Of a stretch of 64,000 bases of DNA, positions 45,034 through 56,132 are shown piece by piece. Position numbers and translations under genes: made by a program. The notes under the pieces were generated by a model. That model searched no databases. It saw only the letters and a list, made by a program, of their open reading frames with translations, and was not told the origin of the DNA. The stretch spans positions 16,075,692 through 16,139,691 of the forward strand of contig CM018690.1 in assembly GCA_009363875.1 (NCBI GenBank), given 5' to 3'. The first letter of the stretch is position 1; every line of letters begins with the position of its first letter. The DNA comes from Mikania micrantha (Eukaryota; Streptophyta; Magnoliopsida; Asterales; Asteraceae).

Positions 45034-46085
45034 GTGGAGCCTCCATCTGCCTATACTCCTATGGTGGAGATTAGGTGTAAACCAGAAATTAAACTTGTGT
45101 ATGATGACGAGTTGGACATACACAAAGTGGATCAAAATGATGATCACTCTGATCTGAACCCAAGTAACTCAACATGCTCAGATGAGGATGAGACTCTCAT
45201 TAACTTAGAAACAGAGAAACCAGCTTTGAAAATTAAGAAAAGAAATAAGAAAACTAAGAAACATGCATCAGTTTTTGTCAAAGCTAAAATCATACAAATT
45301 GGGAGTACCTCCTCAGATGATTATGTTACTTGTCCATATGATAAGTCCAAAAGGGGTAAATCAAAGGAGAAAAAAGCCAGTTTTTTAGGGATACAGGTAA
45401 ATCACCCAATCAACAAACCTGTTGGAACATCCAAACAATCAACTTTTGTGAACCAAAGCTCAGCATTCTTCAACAAGGAAAAGCATCAACAATCTCTCAA
45501 CAATCAGACTATGTGTCTGATGTGTGGTGAAAAGAATCAGTTTGCTGCTTATTGCTTCTATAATCCAAGAAGCAGAATTTTTCTGAAACACAAGGGAGAG
45601 GAAGAAAAAAGAGCTGGAGCAAATCATCTGTTTCTTCGGAAGAACAAGGAAGAAATTCAGTCAAGAAAGTATCGGAAGCAAGTACTTCTGATAATTGGAA
45701 GAAACAAAACAAGAAGGATTCCGAAGGAAAGAAAGTATCGGAAGCACATGCAAAGAAGGCTTCCAACAAACCAAAGAAATCTTATCACTTCGGAAGAAGA
45801 ACATCAGAAGAAAAGTCCCACTTACCAACAAAAACCAAGTCATTGGAAAGGAAGGCTAAAAGTACTTCCGATGGTTGTCAAAAGAAGCAAGCTCTTTCGA
45901 CAATCTCAAAAGTAAAGCAGATATGGAAGAAGAAGGAAACAACTGAACCAACTATTCAACCACCTATCCCATCAGCAACAAACTCATCATCTGTTCCACC
46001 TAGGATGATGTCAAAGAAATTTATTTATAATTATACTAATGGAAAACCCAAGACCACATGGGCTTGGGTTCCCATCAGGAACTAA
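45034..46085 (+). pseudogene. SIRE gag C-terminal extension
   Basis: It follows a frameshift near 45000. It contains acidic and Lys-rich stretches and a second, degenerate knuckle CLMCGEKNQFAAYC (about 45514-45555) in which Gln replaces His. The Lys/Arg-rich part at 45600-45900 is coded by sequence rich in CGGAAG/TTCCGAAG words. Another frame change near 45850 leads to PKTTWAWVPIRN just before protease. Confidence 0.75.
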
Positions 46086-46100
46086 TTCACTTCTGGTCAT

Positions 46101-46382
46101 GTGCAAGGACAGCATGAATCAAAGAGCAACTTGTGGATTGTTGACAACGGCTATTCCAGGCACATGACAGGCAACAAGACTCACCTACAAAAATATGAAC
46201 CATTCTTTGGAGGGCCTGTTGCATTTGGAAGTGATCCGGTAGGAGGCTACATCACAGGTAGGGGCACAATCACAAATGGCAAGGTAAGCTTTGAGAATGT
46301 GCATTTTGTAAAGAAACTAAATTACAATTTACTGAGTGTATCACAGGTGTGTGATCAAAAGCATAACATGTTGTTTACTTAA
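46101..46382 (+). pseudogene. Copia protease domain
   Basis: The reading LWIVDNGYSRHMTGNKTH corresponds to the aspartic protease active site (normally DSG, here DNG), followed by GYITGRGTITNGKVSFENV and LNYNLLSVSQVCDQ. The changed active-site residue and a frameshift near 46380 inactivate it. Confidence 0.85.
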
Positions 46383-46387
46383 CATGA

Positions 46388-47418
46388 GTGCATTGTCCAA
46401 AGCCAAGATTTGTAGTCCCTAATGATAAAATCCTGCTCAGGGCTCTAAGAAGAAACAACATGTATATGCTAGATATGAGCACAGCTACACCACTTAGTAA
46501 TATAAGTTGTTTTATCTCAAAAGCTTCACTTGATGAATCATCACTTTGGCACAAGAGACTCTGCCATGTACACCTGAAAAACATGAATAACTAGTTAAAA
46601 ATAATTTGGTCACAGGTTTACCCACTAAGGAATTCATTTGTGTTGACAAGTGTGTTGCTTGCCTAACGGGGAAGCAGCACAAATCATCTCATCATGCCAA
46701 AGAGATTAATTCTATCACAACAGTCCTGCATTTGCTTCACATGGACTTGTTTGGCCCCACAAGTGTTAAAAGTCTAGGTATGAAGTTTTATTGTTTGGTG
46801 GTCACGGATGATTTCTCTCGGTACACCTGGGTATTTTTATTAAGTACCAAGGATGAAACTGCTGAGACCCTAAAAACATTCATTCTTAGAGTAGAGAATG
46901 AAAGTGACCATCATGTCAAAATCATCAGATCAGATCAAGAAATAGAATTTAAGAATCATATTTTAAATTCTTTTTGTGAATCTAAAGGTATCACAAGACA
47001 ATTTAGTGCTCCTAGGACTCCACAACAAAATGATGTTGCTGAGAGAAGGAATAGGACACTAATTGAGGCTGCAAGGACCATGTTGTCTGATGCCAAACTT
47101 CCAATAACCTTTTGGGCAGAAGCAGTCAACATTGTCTGTTATGTCCAAAATAGAGTATTGGTGGTTAAGACACATGGGATGACTCCTTATGAAATTTGGC
47201 AAAAGAGAAAACCATTCATTGGATTTCTCAAACCATTTGGATGTCAATGCACAATCTTGAATACTAAAGATCATTTAGCCAAGTTTGCTGAGAAATCAGC
47301 AGAGGGCTACTTTGTTGGGTACTCTTCACATGCAAAAGCATATAGAGTATACATCAAAGCTTCCAGAATTATTGAAGAGTCTGCAAATGTTCAGTTCAAT
47401 GAACATACTATCAATTAA
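46388..47418 (+). pseudogene. Copia integrase
   Basis: The zinc-binding domain LWHKRLCHVHLKNMNN ... CVDKCVACLTGKQH spans 46546-46680 and is broken by a stop and frame change near 46594. The catalytic core at 46735-47080 has MDLFGPTS (D), KIIRSDQEIEF (D) and NDVAERRNRTL (E), so all three acidic residues remain although neighbours differ from the usual DNGTEF and NGVAER. The C-terminal part (CQCTILNTKDHLAKFAEKS, GYFVGYSSHAKAYRVY) follows to 47418. Confidence 0.9.
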
Positions 47419-47630
47419 CCTGGAATAGGCCCTGATTGGTTATTTGATCTTGATAGCTTTACATCTGCATTTAATCTTGTGAAAGAGTATGTTCCAGCTT
47501 CACAGTTAACTACCTTAGACTCCTCTAAGTCCACAAGAGAAGAAGACTTTCGTGTTGAACTGCCAATAGCATCAAGACAAATCTTGGCAGAATCCACTTC
47601 AGCACAAATGATGTCTCACAGTCTAAAACA

Positions 47631-48929
47631 GTGAACACCTCTCAGGCTGTTCCCTTAAGTGACTCAACTTCGGTACCAGTAAACCAAGAAGAAAGTGGAA
47701 GTCCTTCAGCTGAAACAAACACTATGGAAACCCTTCCTCCCAGAGAAAATCATCCCACCATAGGCAATCTGGATTTGTCTTCTCAACTGGATGTGATTCC
47801 AAGAACTCGCATTCATAACACCCATCCAATTGAGAACATTATTAGTAATGTTGAAGAAGGAATAAGAACAAGAAATTCTATGCATGACGCAAACATTTGT
47901 TTTTTTTCTTTCTTTCTATCCCAAATAGAACCAAAGAAAGTTGCTGAAGCACTGAAAGATAGCAGCTGGGTAGAAGCCATGCAGGAAGAGCTTCTTCAAT
48001 TTGAAAGACAGGGAGTTTGGAAGATTTTCCCTTTACCGAAGGGTAAGTATGTTATTGGAACAAAATGCGTGTTCAGAAACAAGAAGGATGACAAAGGTGT
48101 TGTCATCAAGAACAAGGCAAGGTTGGTTGTTCAAGGATACACCCAGGAAGAAGGCATAGACTATGATGAAGTTTTTGCCTCAGTTACAAGAATTGAAGCA
48201 ATCAGAATATTTTTAGCCTTTGCAGCTGCCAAGAATTTCAAGGTTTTTCAAATTGATGTGAAAAGTTCCTTTCTGTATTGAATGATTGATGAGGAAATGT
48301 ATGTATGTCAGCCTCCTGGATTTGAAGATCCAAAGTTTCCTGATCATGTCTGTAAGCTTGATAAAGCTCTATATGGGCTGCACCAAGCTCCCAAAAAATG
48401 GTATGAAACTTTATCTTCTTTTTTGTTAGCCAACAACTTCAAGAGAGGAACAATCGACAAGACTCTCTTCTTCAAGAAGTCTAATCACCATATCATGCTA
48501 GTTCAGATCTATGTTGATGATATTATCTTTGGCTCTACTAATGAATCTCTCTGCAAGGATTTTGAATCATTGATGAAGTCCAAGTTTGAAATGAGTTCAA
48601 TGGGAGAACTCACTTTCTTTCTTGGATTATAGGTGAAACAAAATCCTACAGGAATTTTTATTAGTCAATCAAAATATGTCAAGGACATTCCTGAAATATT
48701 CAAGTTAACTGATTGTAAAGCTTTGGGAACTCCAATGTCCAAAACAACATCCTTGAGCCTTGCCCTTGAGGGGGAGGATGTTGATCAACATCAATACAAG
48801 GCAATGATACGCTCCTTGATGTATCTCACAGCAAGCAGGCCTGATATAATGTTTGCAACTTGCTTATGTGCAAGATTTTCACGCCAATCCCAAGATTTCA
48901 CACATGCTTGTTGTGAAGAGAATCTTTAG
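47631..48929 (+). pseudogene. Copia reverse transcriptase
   Basis: One frame with two in-frame stops (48279 and 48630). Visible blocks are WVEAMQEELLQFERQGVW, KARLVVQGYTQEEGIDYDEV, FQIDVKSSFLY (first catalytic D), LYGLHQAPKKWYETLSS, and VQIYVDDIIFGSTNESL with the intact YVDD box. ALGTPMSKTTSLS and the SRPDIMFATCLCARFS connection come after the second stop. The first stop replaces the Gly usual after FLY. Confidence 0.92.
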
Positions 48930-48984
48930 ATATCCCAGAGGAGCACCAGTTCTAGGATTATGGTATCCTAAAAATGAAGATTTT

Positions 48985-49454
48985 TAGTTCATGGCATATA
49001 CTGACAGTGATTATAGAGGTTGCAACATTAGAAGAAATCCACATCAGGAGGATGTCAATTTCTTGGATCTAGAATTGTGTCTTGGCATTGCAAGAAGCAA
49101 TAATGTGTTTCTACCTCTACTACAGAGGCAGAATACATTGCTGCCTCTAGCTGCTGCGCACAAGCTATCTGGATTCAGAATCAGATGAAGGATTATGGAG
49201 TAGAGCTGTTCAACACTCCTATACAAATAGATAACTCAAGTGCAATCTCCATCACCAACAATTCTGTCAAACATTCAAAGACCAAGCACATTGATATCAG
49301 ATATCATTTCATCAGAGATTGTGCAGAAAAGAAGTTGATTCATCTAGTCAAAGTTGATACAGAACACAATCTGGCTGATCTCTTCACCAAGGCATTTGAT
49401 GAAGGAAGATTCAGGTATTTAATAACATCCATTGGCATGATTAACTTTGAATAA
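48985..49454 (+). pseudogene. Copia RNase H, frameshifted
   Basis: AYTDSDYRGCNIRRN begins the domain, a frame change near 49040-49185 follows, then IQIDNSSAISITNNSVKHSK, TKHIDIRYHFIRD and HNLADLFTKAFDEGRF to the stop at 49454. Confidence 0.88.
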
Positions 49455-50057
49455 CTAAATTAATAAGGAATGAACAATTCTTCTAAAGATAAACTTAATA
49501 TATCTTCTGATGAGTAACTACTCCTCAGAAGATAGTTTAAGTCTTCGGAGCATTCTTCCTTCCTTACGTCGGAAGCATTCACACTTCAGAAGATAAATTA
49601 CCTTCTGGAGTATTTCTCTTCTGATACATTATCTATACCTTTGGAAGCTCAATCTTCTGAAGTTACTTTTCAGAAGAAGATGTCTTCCGAAGAACAATTC
49701 TTCTGATGAATTTATCTGAACCTTCAGAAGATGTGCTTCCGATGATATAATTTTATATGCTTCGGAAGTAAAGTATCTTCCGAAGAGCTTTTGTAGTCAT
49801 ATGAACTACTTCCGAAGAGTAACCTATTCGGAAGCACCTTGGCCCTTAGCAAAATTTTGAACATTCATTTACCAAACAGTTGTCATCAGAAGACCTTTTT
49901 CTGACATCCGGATCTCAAAATTTAATGTGACTATATATTAAATGCCGACATCCGAAGGTATAAAAAGGTCTCCCGCTCGTCCACATTCTCTCACCGTTTC
50001 ATTTCAAATCTATTTTCACTTTCTCTCCCAAATTAAACCTAAAACTTCTACAACCGC
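49455..50057 (+). repeat. Spacer after pol with dense CTTCNGAAG-like palindromes
   Basis: About fourteen matches or one-off variants of CTTC(C/G/T/A)GAAG lie between 49530 and 49830. The same words occur in the LTRs and in the late gag region. No ORF is recognised here. Confidence 0.75.
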
Positions 50058-53000
50058 CATGGAATCCTTCGCCTTTCGACTTGCTCATAACCTTAGCAGC
50101 GGAATTGTCATCCGACAATGACGCTGACTTTGCTCTGATCATCTCCTTTCTTCAAAGGAGCAGGTATCACTTTGCGTTAACTGTCAAACCTGTGGTGTAT
50201 GAGTCTCATCACCAACAGTTTTGGCATTCTTGTTCTGTTGTTTCCTCTTCCAATGGTAGAACCCTCGTTGCTACCATTGATGCTCATCCTATTTCTTTGT
50301 CTGAGGAGACCATCTGCTGGTATCTTTAACTCTGTGATGCCGGGGGAAGGGTCTCATTTACAAAGGATGAGGTAGCATCGACCTTCAGGTCGATAGGGTA
50401 CGAAGGTCCTCTCCCTACAACAACTTATTTGAAGGGTAGAGTGTCCTACAATTATAAGTACCTCATACATTTGTTTTTGCATTGTCTGTCCACTAAGACA
50501 GGTGGTTGGGATCAAGTTCCCTCTGACTTAGCCTCGGCTATTCATGGCTTGGTTTCCAACCAACTGTTTAATTTATCTGCTTTCATTTTCAATAACTTGG
50601 CTGACAATCTTTCGTCGCCAAAGTGAGTTGGGATCATCCCTCTCACTATCTAGGAAAATATATAACATTCCCTTGGTACTGCCAAGGTTTTTGTTCAACT
50701 AAAGAAGAAGAGTGTTGTGTTCAGTGGAACCTTCACTCATCTTCTTCCCTCTATGAAGTTACCTACTCCAGAAGGTGATAGCACTGTTGCACCCACAAAT
50801 GCTGAACCCAAACATTCCCCATCTGTTCCACATCCCATTAAAATCACCTACAAACGCCGCCGAACCCCTGAACAGCTCTCTACAGCTGTTCATGTCCCTT
50901 CTTATGAACCTGTCAAGAAAAAGGTGAAAAGAACTGTTAGGGGCACAGTTCCACTTAAGGTGCAATCCACACCTGTTGTCTCTCCAGCTGTTCTTCCTCT
51001 GGACCGGTGGATGCCCCCAACAAGTCTGAAAGCCCTCAGAGTATGTCACCATACATACCTGAGAATACCCAAAGGGATACCTCACTTATTGAGTCTGATT
51101 CTTATGAAGCAACTCCACTAGTTCAGGGACTGTCTCCTAGGTCTCTAGGAGATTATCACCCAGAAATGCCCCCCACCCATCCATTTACCCAGGCTCAAGT
51201 GACTTCTGCTGTATCTTTTGATGACCCACTCTCTCCCACTACCCAAACACTAATGAGAGTGGTGACACAGCTACAAGAAAGGTTCCCTGACCCAGAGCCT
51301 ACCATATCAGAGGTTGACCCCAAGAGTGTAGAAGGGGTCAATGCAATGGAGGCTGCCACTACTACTGAACCTTCTCAGGTTCTTCAGGACAGTGGTACAG
51401 ACAATAGGACCTCCTCTGCGGAATCCCATATTGGTGAGGACTTCTTTGAAGCCCTTCTCAATGAGGGGAATCCAGGGTGCCAAGAAACCACATCTGGTGG
51501 TGGAGGTGCAGGAGCTAGGCTCAGGACTCCATTGCCTAGTGATTCCACTCAGGTGGATGAGGGCACAAACACTAAGGAATTGATGGCCACAATCACTACT
51601 CTATAGGTCAGGGTAGCTCACCTAGAAGTTGAGGTTGCTACCATGAGGCTGGAGGTTCAAGCCAAAGATGCTACCATCTTGGACCTCCAGAAACGACACC
51701 CCAATCAAGTACACACCCTTCTGTCCTGATCCTACTGCATTCACCTTTCTCTCTCCTAATGCTACCAAAAAGGGGGAGAAGGCACCATCAATAGGGTCAG
51801 GATCAGAAGAAGGAGAAGAGGAAGTTTCACAAGACTTCACTCCATTCATAGTCACTTTGACTAATGAATGGGATGAATTTTTGGGCATTTATTTTCATCA
51901 TTCTAGTACTTCCTCTTCATCTTCTTCTGCTAATACACAGGCTGCCATAGAGATTGAGCAAGAGCTCAAAACCAATCTCTCTATGGAGCCCAAGTCCCCT
52001 GTTGGGACTCAACAGTCCCCTTCTGGGACTAAGTCTCCTTCTGAAACTGCAGCCCAGGTTGCCATGGAGGAACCCATTCAAGAACAACCATCCATCTCCA
52101 TGGAACCTATGTCCCCTTCTGGGACAATGGCTGATGAAGACCTCTCCTCCATTCCTGAACTCTCTGTGGATACTACTAAGGAATCTCCCAAGGTGGTTGG
52201 TCAACTGGAGGAGGTAGTGAATGCTAAGGTTAACTCCGAAGCTGCAGCTGCTTCTGAAGGCCCGGTCATACTTGATGATTCTTCCACAGAAGAGTTATTT
52301 GCCGATGAACTAACTGGTGAGGCTACATGATCCGTCTCCTCTGGGGTAAAAATTATGGACAAAGGTAAAAGGAAGCTAACTCCAGAGGAGGAAGCCGAAC
52401 AAGAGGAGAGGAAGCCCAAGAAGAAGAAGGGCTGACTAGACACTTCCCTGGATGATGAGTTTTCAAGACTCTCTGCTCTTCTCCAGGAGAAGGGCTATGA
52501 TATTGATGAGGTTTTACTCTGGTCGGTACCTCAAATGGCTGCTGAGCTGGATAGTGTGCAACAGCAGGAACATGCAGCTGGCAGCTGCTGCAGCCAAAGC
52601 CATGGTGGTGCTGACAAAGAAACAGAAGGAGGCCGCTTATAGAAACAAAATGAAGGCCATCCTCCTCCAGTATGGCTTCCATGCTCGGCAGCTAGGCCCC
52701 ATGAAGAATTCCACCATGGATATGCACGTCAGAGATATAAAAGCTAAGATTGCCAAAGGTGAGTTGCCTTCTATGGAGCAGATCCAGGCACATAGAGCAA
52801 GCCTGAACTTAGGCTTAGGCTTAGGGGAAGGAGCCACCAATGAAATACCCATCTCTGGTTCGGGGATTAGAGAGGGTGAAGAGGTGATGTGTGGGGAGGC
52901 TACAAAAGCCATGTTTCCCAACATGTTCCCTCAAAACCCAAAGGAAGAACATGTCTCTCCTCCATCAAGTCCCTCCTATGATAACATGCCAATCTCCTGA

Positions 53001-53575
53001 GTGATTAAGATCAGCAAAGGTCAAAAGGCTGCAAAGAAACAACAATCAAAAGACCCTAATCCTGAGATAAAATCAAAGGAAGATGAGAGGAGAGGGACTG
53101 AGCATCTTGGATCTAGGGATGCAGGTCCAGAGTCCACTGCAGGAATAGATGCTGCAGTGGGCTCCAATGTGGAAGATCAAGAGGCCAAAGATCAGAGGAG
53201 TCAAGCCATGGTCTCAACCAAACCAAGGATGAAAAGAAGAAAGACCATGGCTAAAAGAAGAAAGAGAACTACCATATCCTCTGACTCTGAGCCTGATTCA
53301 GAACCTTCAGAGCCAAAAAGCAAACCAGAACACATTCACTCTTATATTCCAATAGTGAAGTGGAGCTTCAATGCACAACAAAAGATGTTCACACTAGAAT
53401 AATGGTGATAGATCTGATTCAACTGATGGTCATAGCCGAGCCATTTGTATTTGACATTGAGAAACTCCCTCTTCATAATCCTGATGATGGACCAGATGGG
53501 AGAATTGCCAGCAAATGGGTAAAGGCTAGAGCTCAGGTTCTTAGGGGAGAGAGGGCTCCTAGAGGACTAAAATAG
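50058..53575 (+). pseudogene. Extra 3' ORF of the SIRE lineage (env-like), broken
   Basis: It starts MESFAFRLAHNL at 50058, changes frame near 50085, and reads GYEGPLPTTTYLKGRVSYNY and TKTGGWDQVPSDLASAIHGL, a block I recognise from extra ORFs of SIRE-type elements. A long Ser/Pro/Thr-rich region follows (50717-52330), then a coiled coil (VRVAHLEVEVATMRLEVQAK near 51605) and a basic Lys/Arg-rich tail (52450-53400). Stops at 50327 and 50624 and several frame changes break it. Called env-like by position in this lineage; no signal peptide or membrane segment is evident here. The function is unknown. Confidence 0.75.
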
Positions 53576-53597
53576 GAAGTTATGGTAGCATCAGCCT

Positions 53598-53607
53598 AGG
53601 GGGAGAC
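53598..53607 (+). promoter_or_regulatory. Polypurine tract of the SIRE element
   Basis: AGGGGGAGAC directly precedes the 3' LTR. Confidence 0.85.
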
Positions 53608-54468
53608 TGTAAAAACTAATAAAGGCTGATGCTCACCAAACTTCTTATTTGTCTAAGTACTGGAACTACAAAGACTAACAGCCTTCGGAAGGAAGGTGTT
53701 ACTCTTCGGAAGCAACATTGCTTCCGAAGGATAACTCACTCCTGCCGAAGGATGTACAAGACAACTGCTTCGGAAGATCAACACTTAGAATATTTAAAGC
53801 TTCAGAGCTTCCGAAGACTTGAAGCTTCTGAAGAACAAAAGCTTCCGAAGACACTTCTCAGCATCTTCCTTGTACAAAGACTTCTGAGATTAATTCTCTG
53901 ACAAAGACTGTAGCTGATTACCTTTTATGATACAAAAGGTGCTGACAACAAACATGTTGGTCTGATCAAAACAAAGAAACATACTGAGAGTTAGACACAG
54001 CACCTTACTTCTTCTCAGTAGCATTAAATGCAAAAGATTGCCTGAAGCTTTTGAAGATCAAAACATTAAATGCCTTTTGTATTTAGCTAGTCTTTTGTAA
54101 AGTTAATGTCTATAATTGTAATCATTGTAATTGTGTGTCTTATCCTATTAAGACACTTTAGATACTAGAATAAGCTTTCCTTTGGTTATTGTCTAGTATA
54201 CCCAACTTGTATTTCTACGAGTATACGGTTGTAGCCTTGGCTATATAACCTCTCATTGTAACTTGTATAAGTGTGCTTGCTTCCTATAACACTTGTATTA
54301 CTTTTGAGAGAAATATATCTTTGAGCTTGAAATTTATTCTTGTGTTCGAAGATTGTTTAATTACCTTGAGTGTTTGAGAGATCCTTCTAACAGAGATTCT
54401 GCATCTGTTAGATTGATAGAAAGAAATACTTGTGAAGTGATGTTTGAAGTTAACAACCCGATTCAACA
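53608..54468 (+). repeat. 3' LTR of the SIRE element
   Basis: 861 bp, starting TGTAAAAACTAATAAAGG and ending CCCGATTCAACA. It lacks a 12-bp piece (CTTACTTGTGTT) present in the 5' copy near 43120. Confidence 0.95.
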
Positions 54469-54473
54469 GTTAA

Positions 54474-55023
54474 CGTGTCCATGACGACGTGATATGAGTA
54501 TAAGACATTTTCTAGCTAGGATTCACTTCATTGAAGAAGCTGGAGCAACCGTTCTTGCTTAGGGATTTGTGGTTTTCAATGTACTCCTTAATTAACATGT
54601 GGAACTTGTGATGACCTCTCCCATCCCTAACCATACTAATTTAGTTGATAAAACTTTAAAGACCTAAATGACCATCTACAATTAATGTCCTTTGGCTCGT
54701 TCGTGGGTGAGCTGACATCAATATAGTAAAAAAATGGTGAACGCCACCATTAAGCGCCTCTCATTGACCTGTTCTACGGACATCAATATAGTAGAGGGAA
54801 CCTCAAGATTGACGTCGTATTTTTCATTTTTTTAAATTAAAAAATTAGAAGAATTAAAAGAAGTTTGTGGATTCTTAGAATTATTACTATCTTAGCTATT
54901 TTATATAAGTTGATTATCAAAATAATAACCAATGAAGGTGAAATAAAAAATAGGTGGTTAAATAAAATATTAAAAATTAAATATTAAATGAAAGAAAAAA
55001 TATTATGAAGCATTGAGATAGGT
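54474..55023. other. Intergenic DNA
   Basis: Nothing recognisable is present. The short repeat GACATCAATATAGTA occurs at 54715 and 54779. Confidence 0.5.
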
Positions 55024-55032
55024 TAAAAAGAA

Positions 55033-56123
55033 AAGTTAATTAAAAGTTAATTACACGGATGGTCTCTGTGGTTTACCCAGATTGCAAGGATGGTCCCTAA
55101 CTACCAGAAATTACAACGATGGCCAAAAAGTTTGCAAAAACGTAACATGGATGGTCCCTGTGTTAGATGTCTATTAACTTTTTCTGTTAAGTGTGTGTGA
55201 AATGACTAAAATACCCCTTATAATTAAAAAACAAAAAAAAATAAATGTGTAGATATATATGCAACCACCGCATCCGGCAACCACACCAACCACCTCCTCC
55301 GGCAACCACACCAACCACCTCCTCCGGCAACCACCGCATCCGGCCTCACCAACCACCACCATCGTTCACAACCCCTCCTCCGGCAACCACCGCATCCGGC
55401 CACACCAACCACCACCATCGTTCACAGCCCGTCCCCACCACCCTAGTCATATTCTCCGGCGACCACAGCCACTTCGACCACAGCCCCACACCCACCCCCT
55501 ATTTCTTCCCCACCACCTACAGCAAACCACAACCTCCGGCAACCGCAACCTTCGACGCGGACAACCACCTCATAAAATCGCCCCCCGCCCCTCGATTCTT
55601 CTCTGACCGTGTATCCACTTACGCCAGCTGCATAAAAATCGCCCTCACCCTGGATCGATCGACGTTCGAAGCATCCCTGAGTGTACATGACCTGAAGTGA
55701 TGATGATTCCTGGATCGGTCGACGTTGGAGGTGCAGAAGAAGTGAAGTATCGGCGACGGAGGGTTACAGATCTCCATACGAGCTTCGCTCTAAAGTGGAT
55801 TACCGACGGCAATCTGAGTCGGAAGAGAAAGAGATGCTGCTGATGGCCGGAGATGTTGCCGGAAAGAGCGTCGGAGGAGGACGACGGTTTCTCCCTCTTG
55901 ATCATTTGCAGAACAAACACAATGCAGTGATGAGGGTTAGGGTAGGGTAAGGGTAAATTGGGTATTTTTTAAAAATTTAACAGCAAAAGATAACAGACAT
56001 CCAACCCAGGAACCATCCGTGTTACAATTTTGCAAAGTATTCAGCCACCGTTGTAATTTTTCGAAGTTAGGAACAATCCGTGCAATCTGGGTAAACCACA
56101 GGGACCATCCGTGTAATTAACTC
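55033..56123. mobile_element. Mutator-like non-autonomous element
   Basis: The 9-bp target duplication TAAAAAGAA is exact (55024-55032 and 56124-56132). Long terminal inverted repeats of about 150 bp start GTTAATTACACGGATGGT, with GGTTTACCCAGATTGCA in both. The left end carries a 12-bp extra copy of AAGTTAATTAAA. The interior (55256-55925) is GC-rich and unlike the surroundings. Confidence 0.9.
55259..55925. other. GC-rich interior of the MULE, possible captured sequence
   Basis: The first part is a tandem repeat of CCGCATCCGGCAACCACACC-type words. The rest (55430-55925) has open frames on both strands, for example 55245-55700 plus and 55645-55920 minus, none of which I recognise. It could be a host-gene fragment picked up by the element (Pack-MULE) or simple-repeat expansion. 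Confidence 0.4.
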
Positions 56124-56132
56124 TAAAAAGAA

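Larger units (their letters stand above)
42383..54468 (+). mobile_element. SIRE-type Ty1/copia retrotransposon, full length
   Basis: The element is 12,086 bp with the target duplication GTTAA (42378-42382 and 54469-54473). The order is LTR, primer site, gag, protease, integrase, RT, RNase H, a long extra 3' ORF, polypurine tract, LTR. The copia order, the great length and the extra ORF after RNase H place it in the SIRE/Maximus lineage. By hand count the LTRs differ at about 28 of 860 positions plus two indels, mostly transitions. Every ORF has stops or frameshifts, so the copy is dead on its own. Confidence 0.95.

Noticed and set aside
44926..47597. Minus-strand ORFs within the SIRE element
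   Set aside because: They are shadows of the plus-strand gag, integrase and RT frames, with no motifs of their own.
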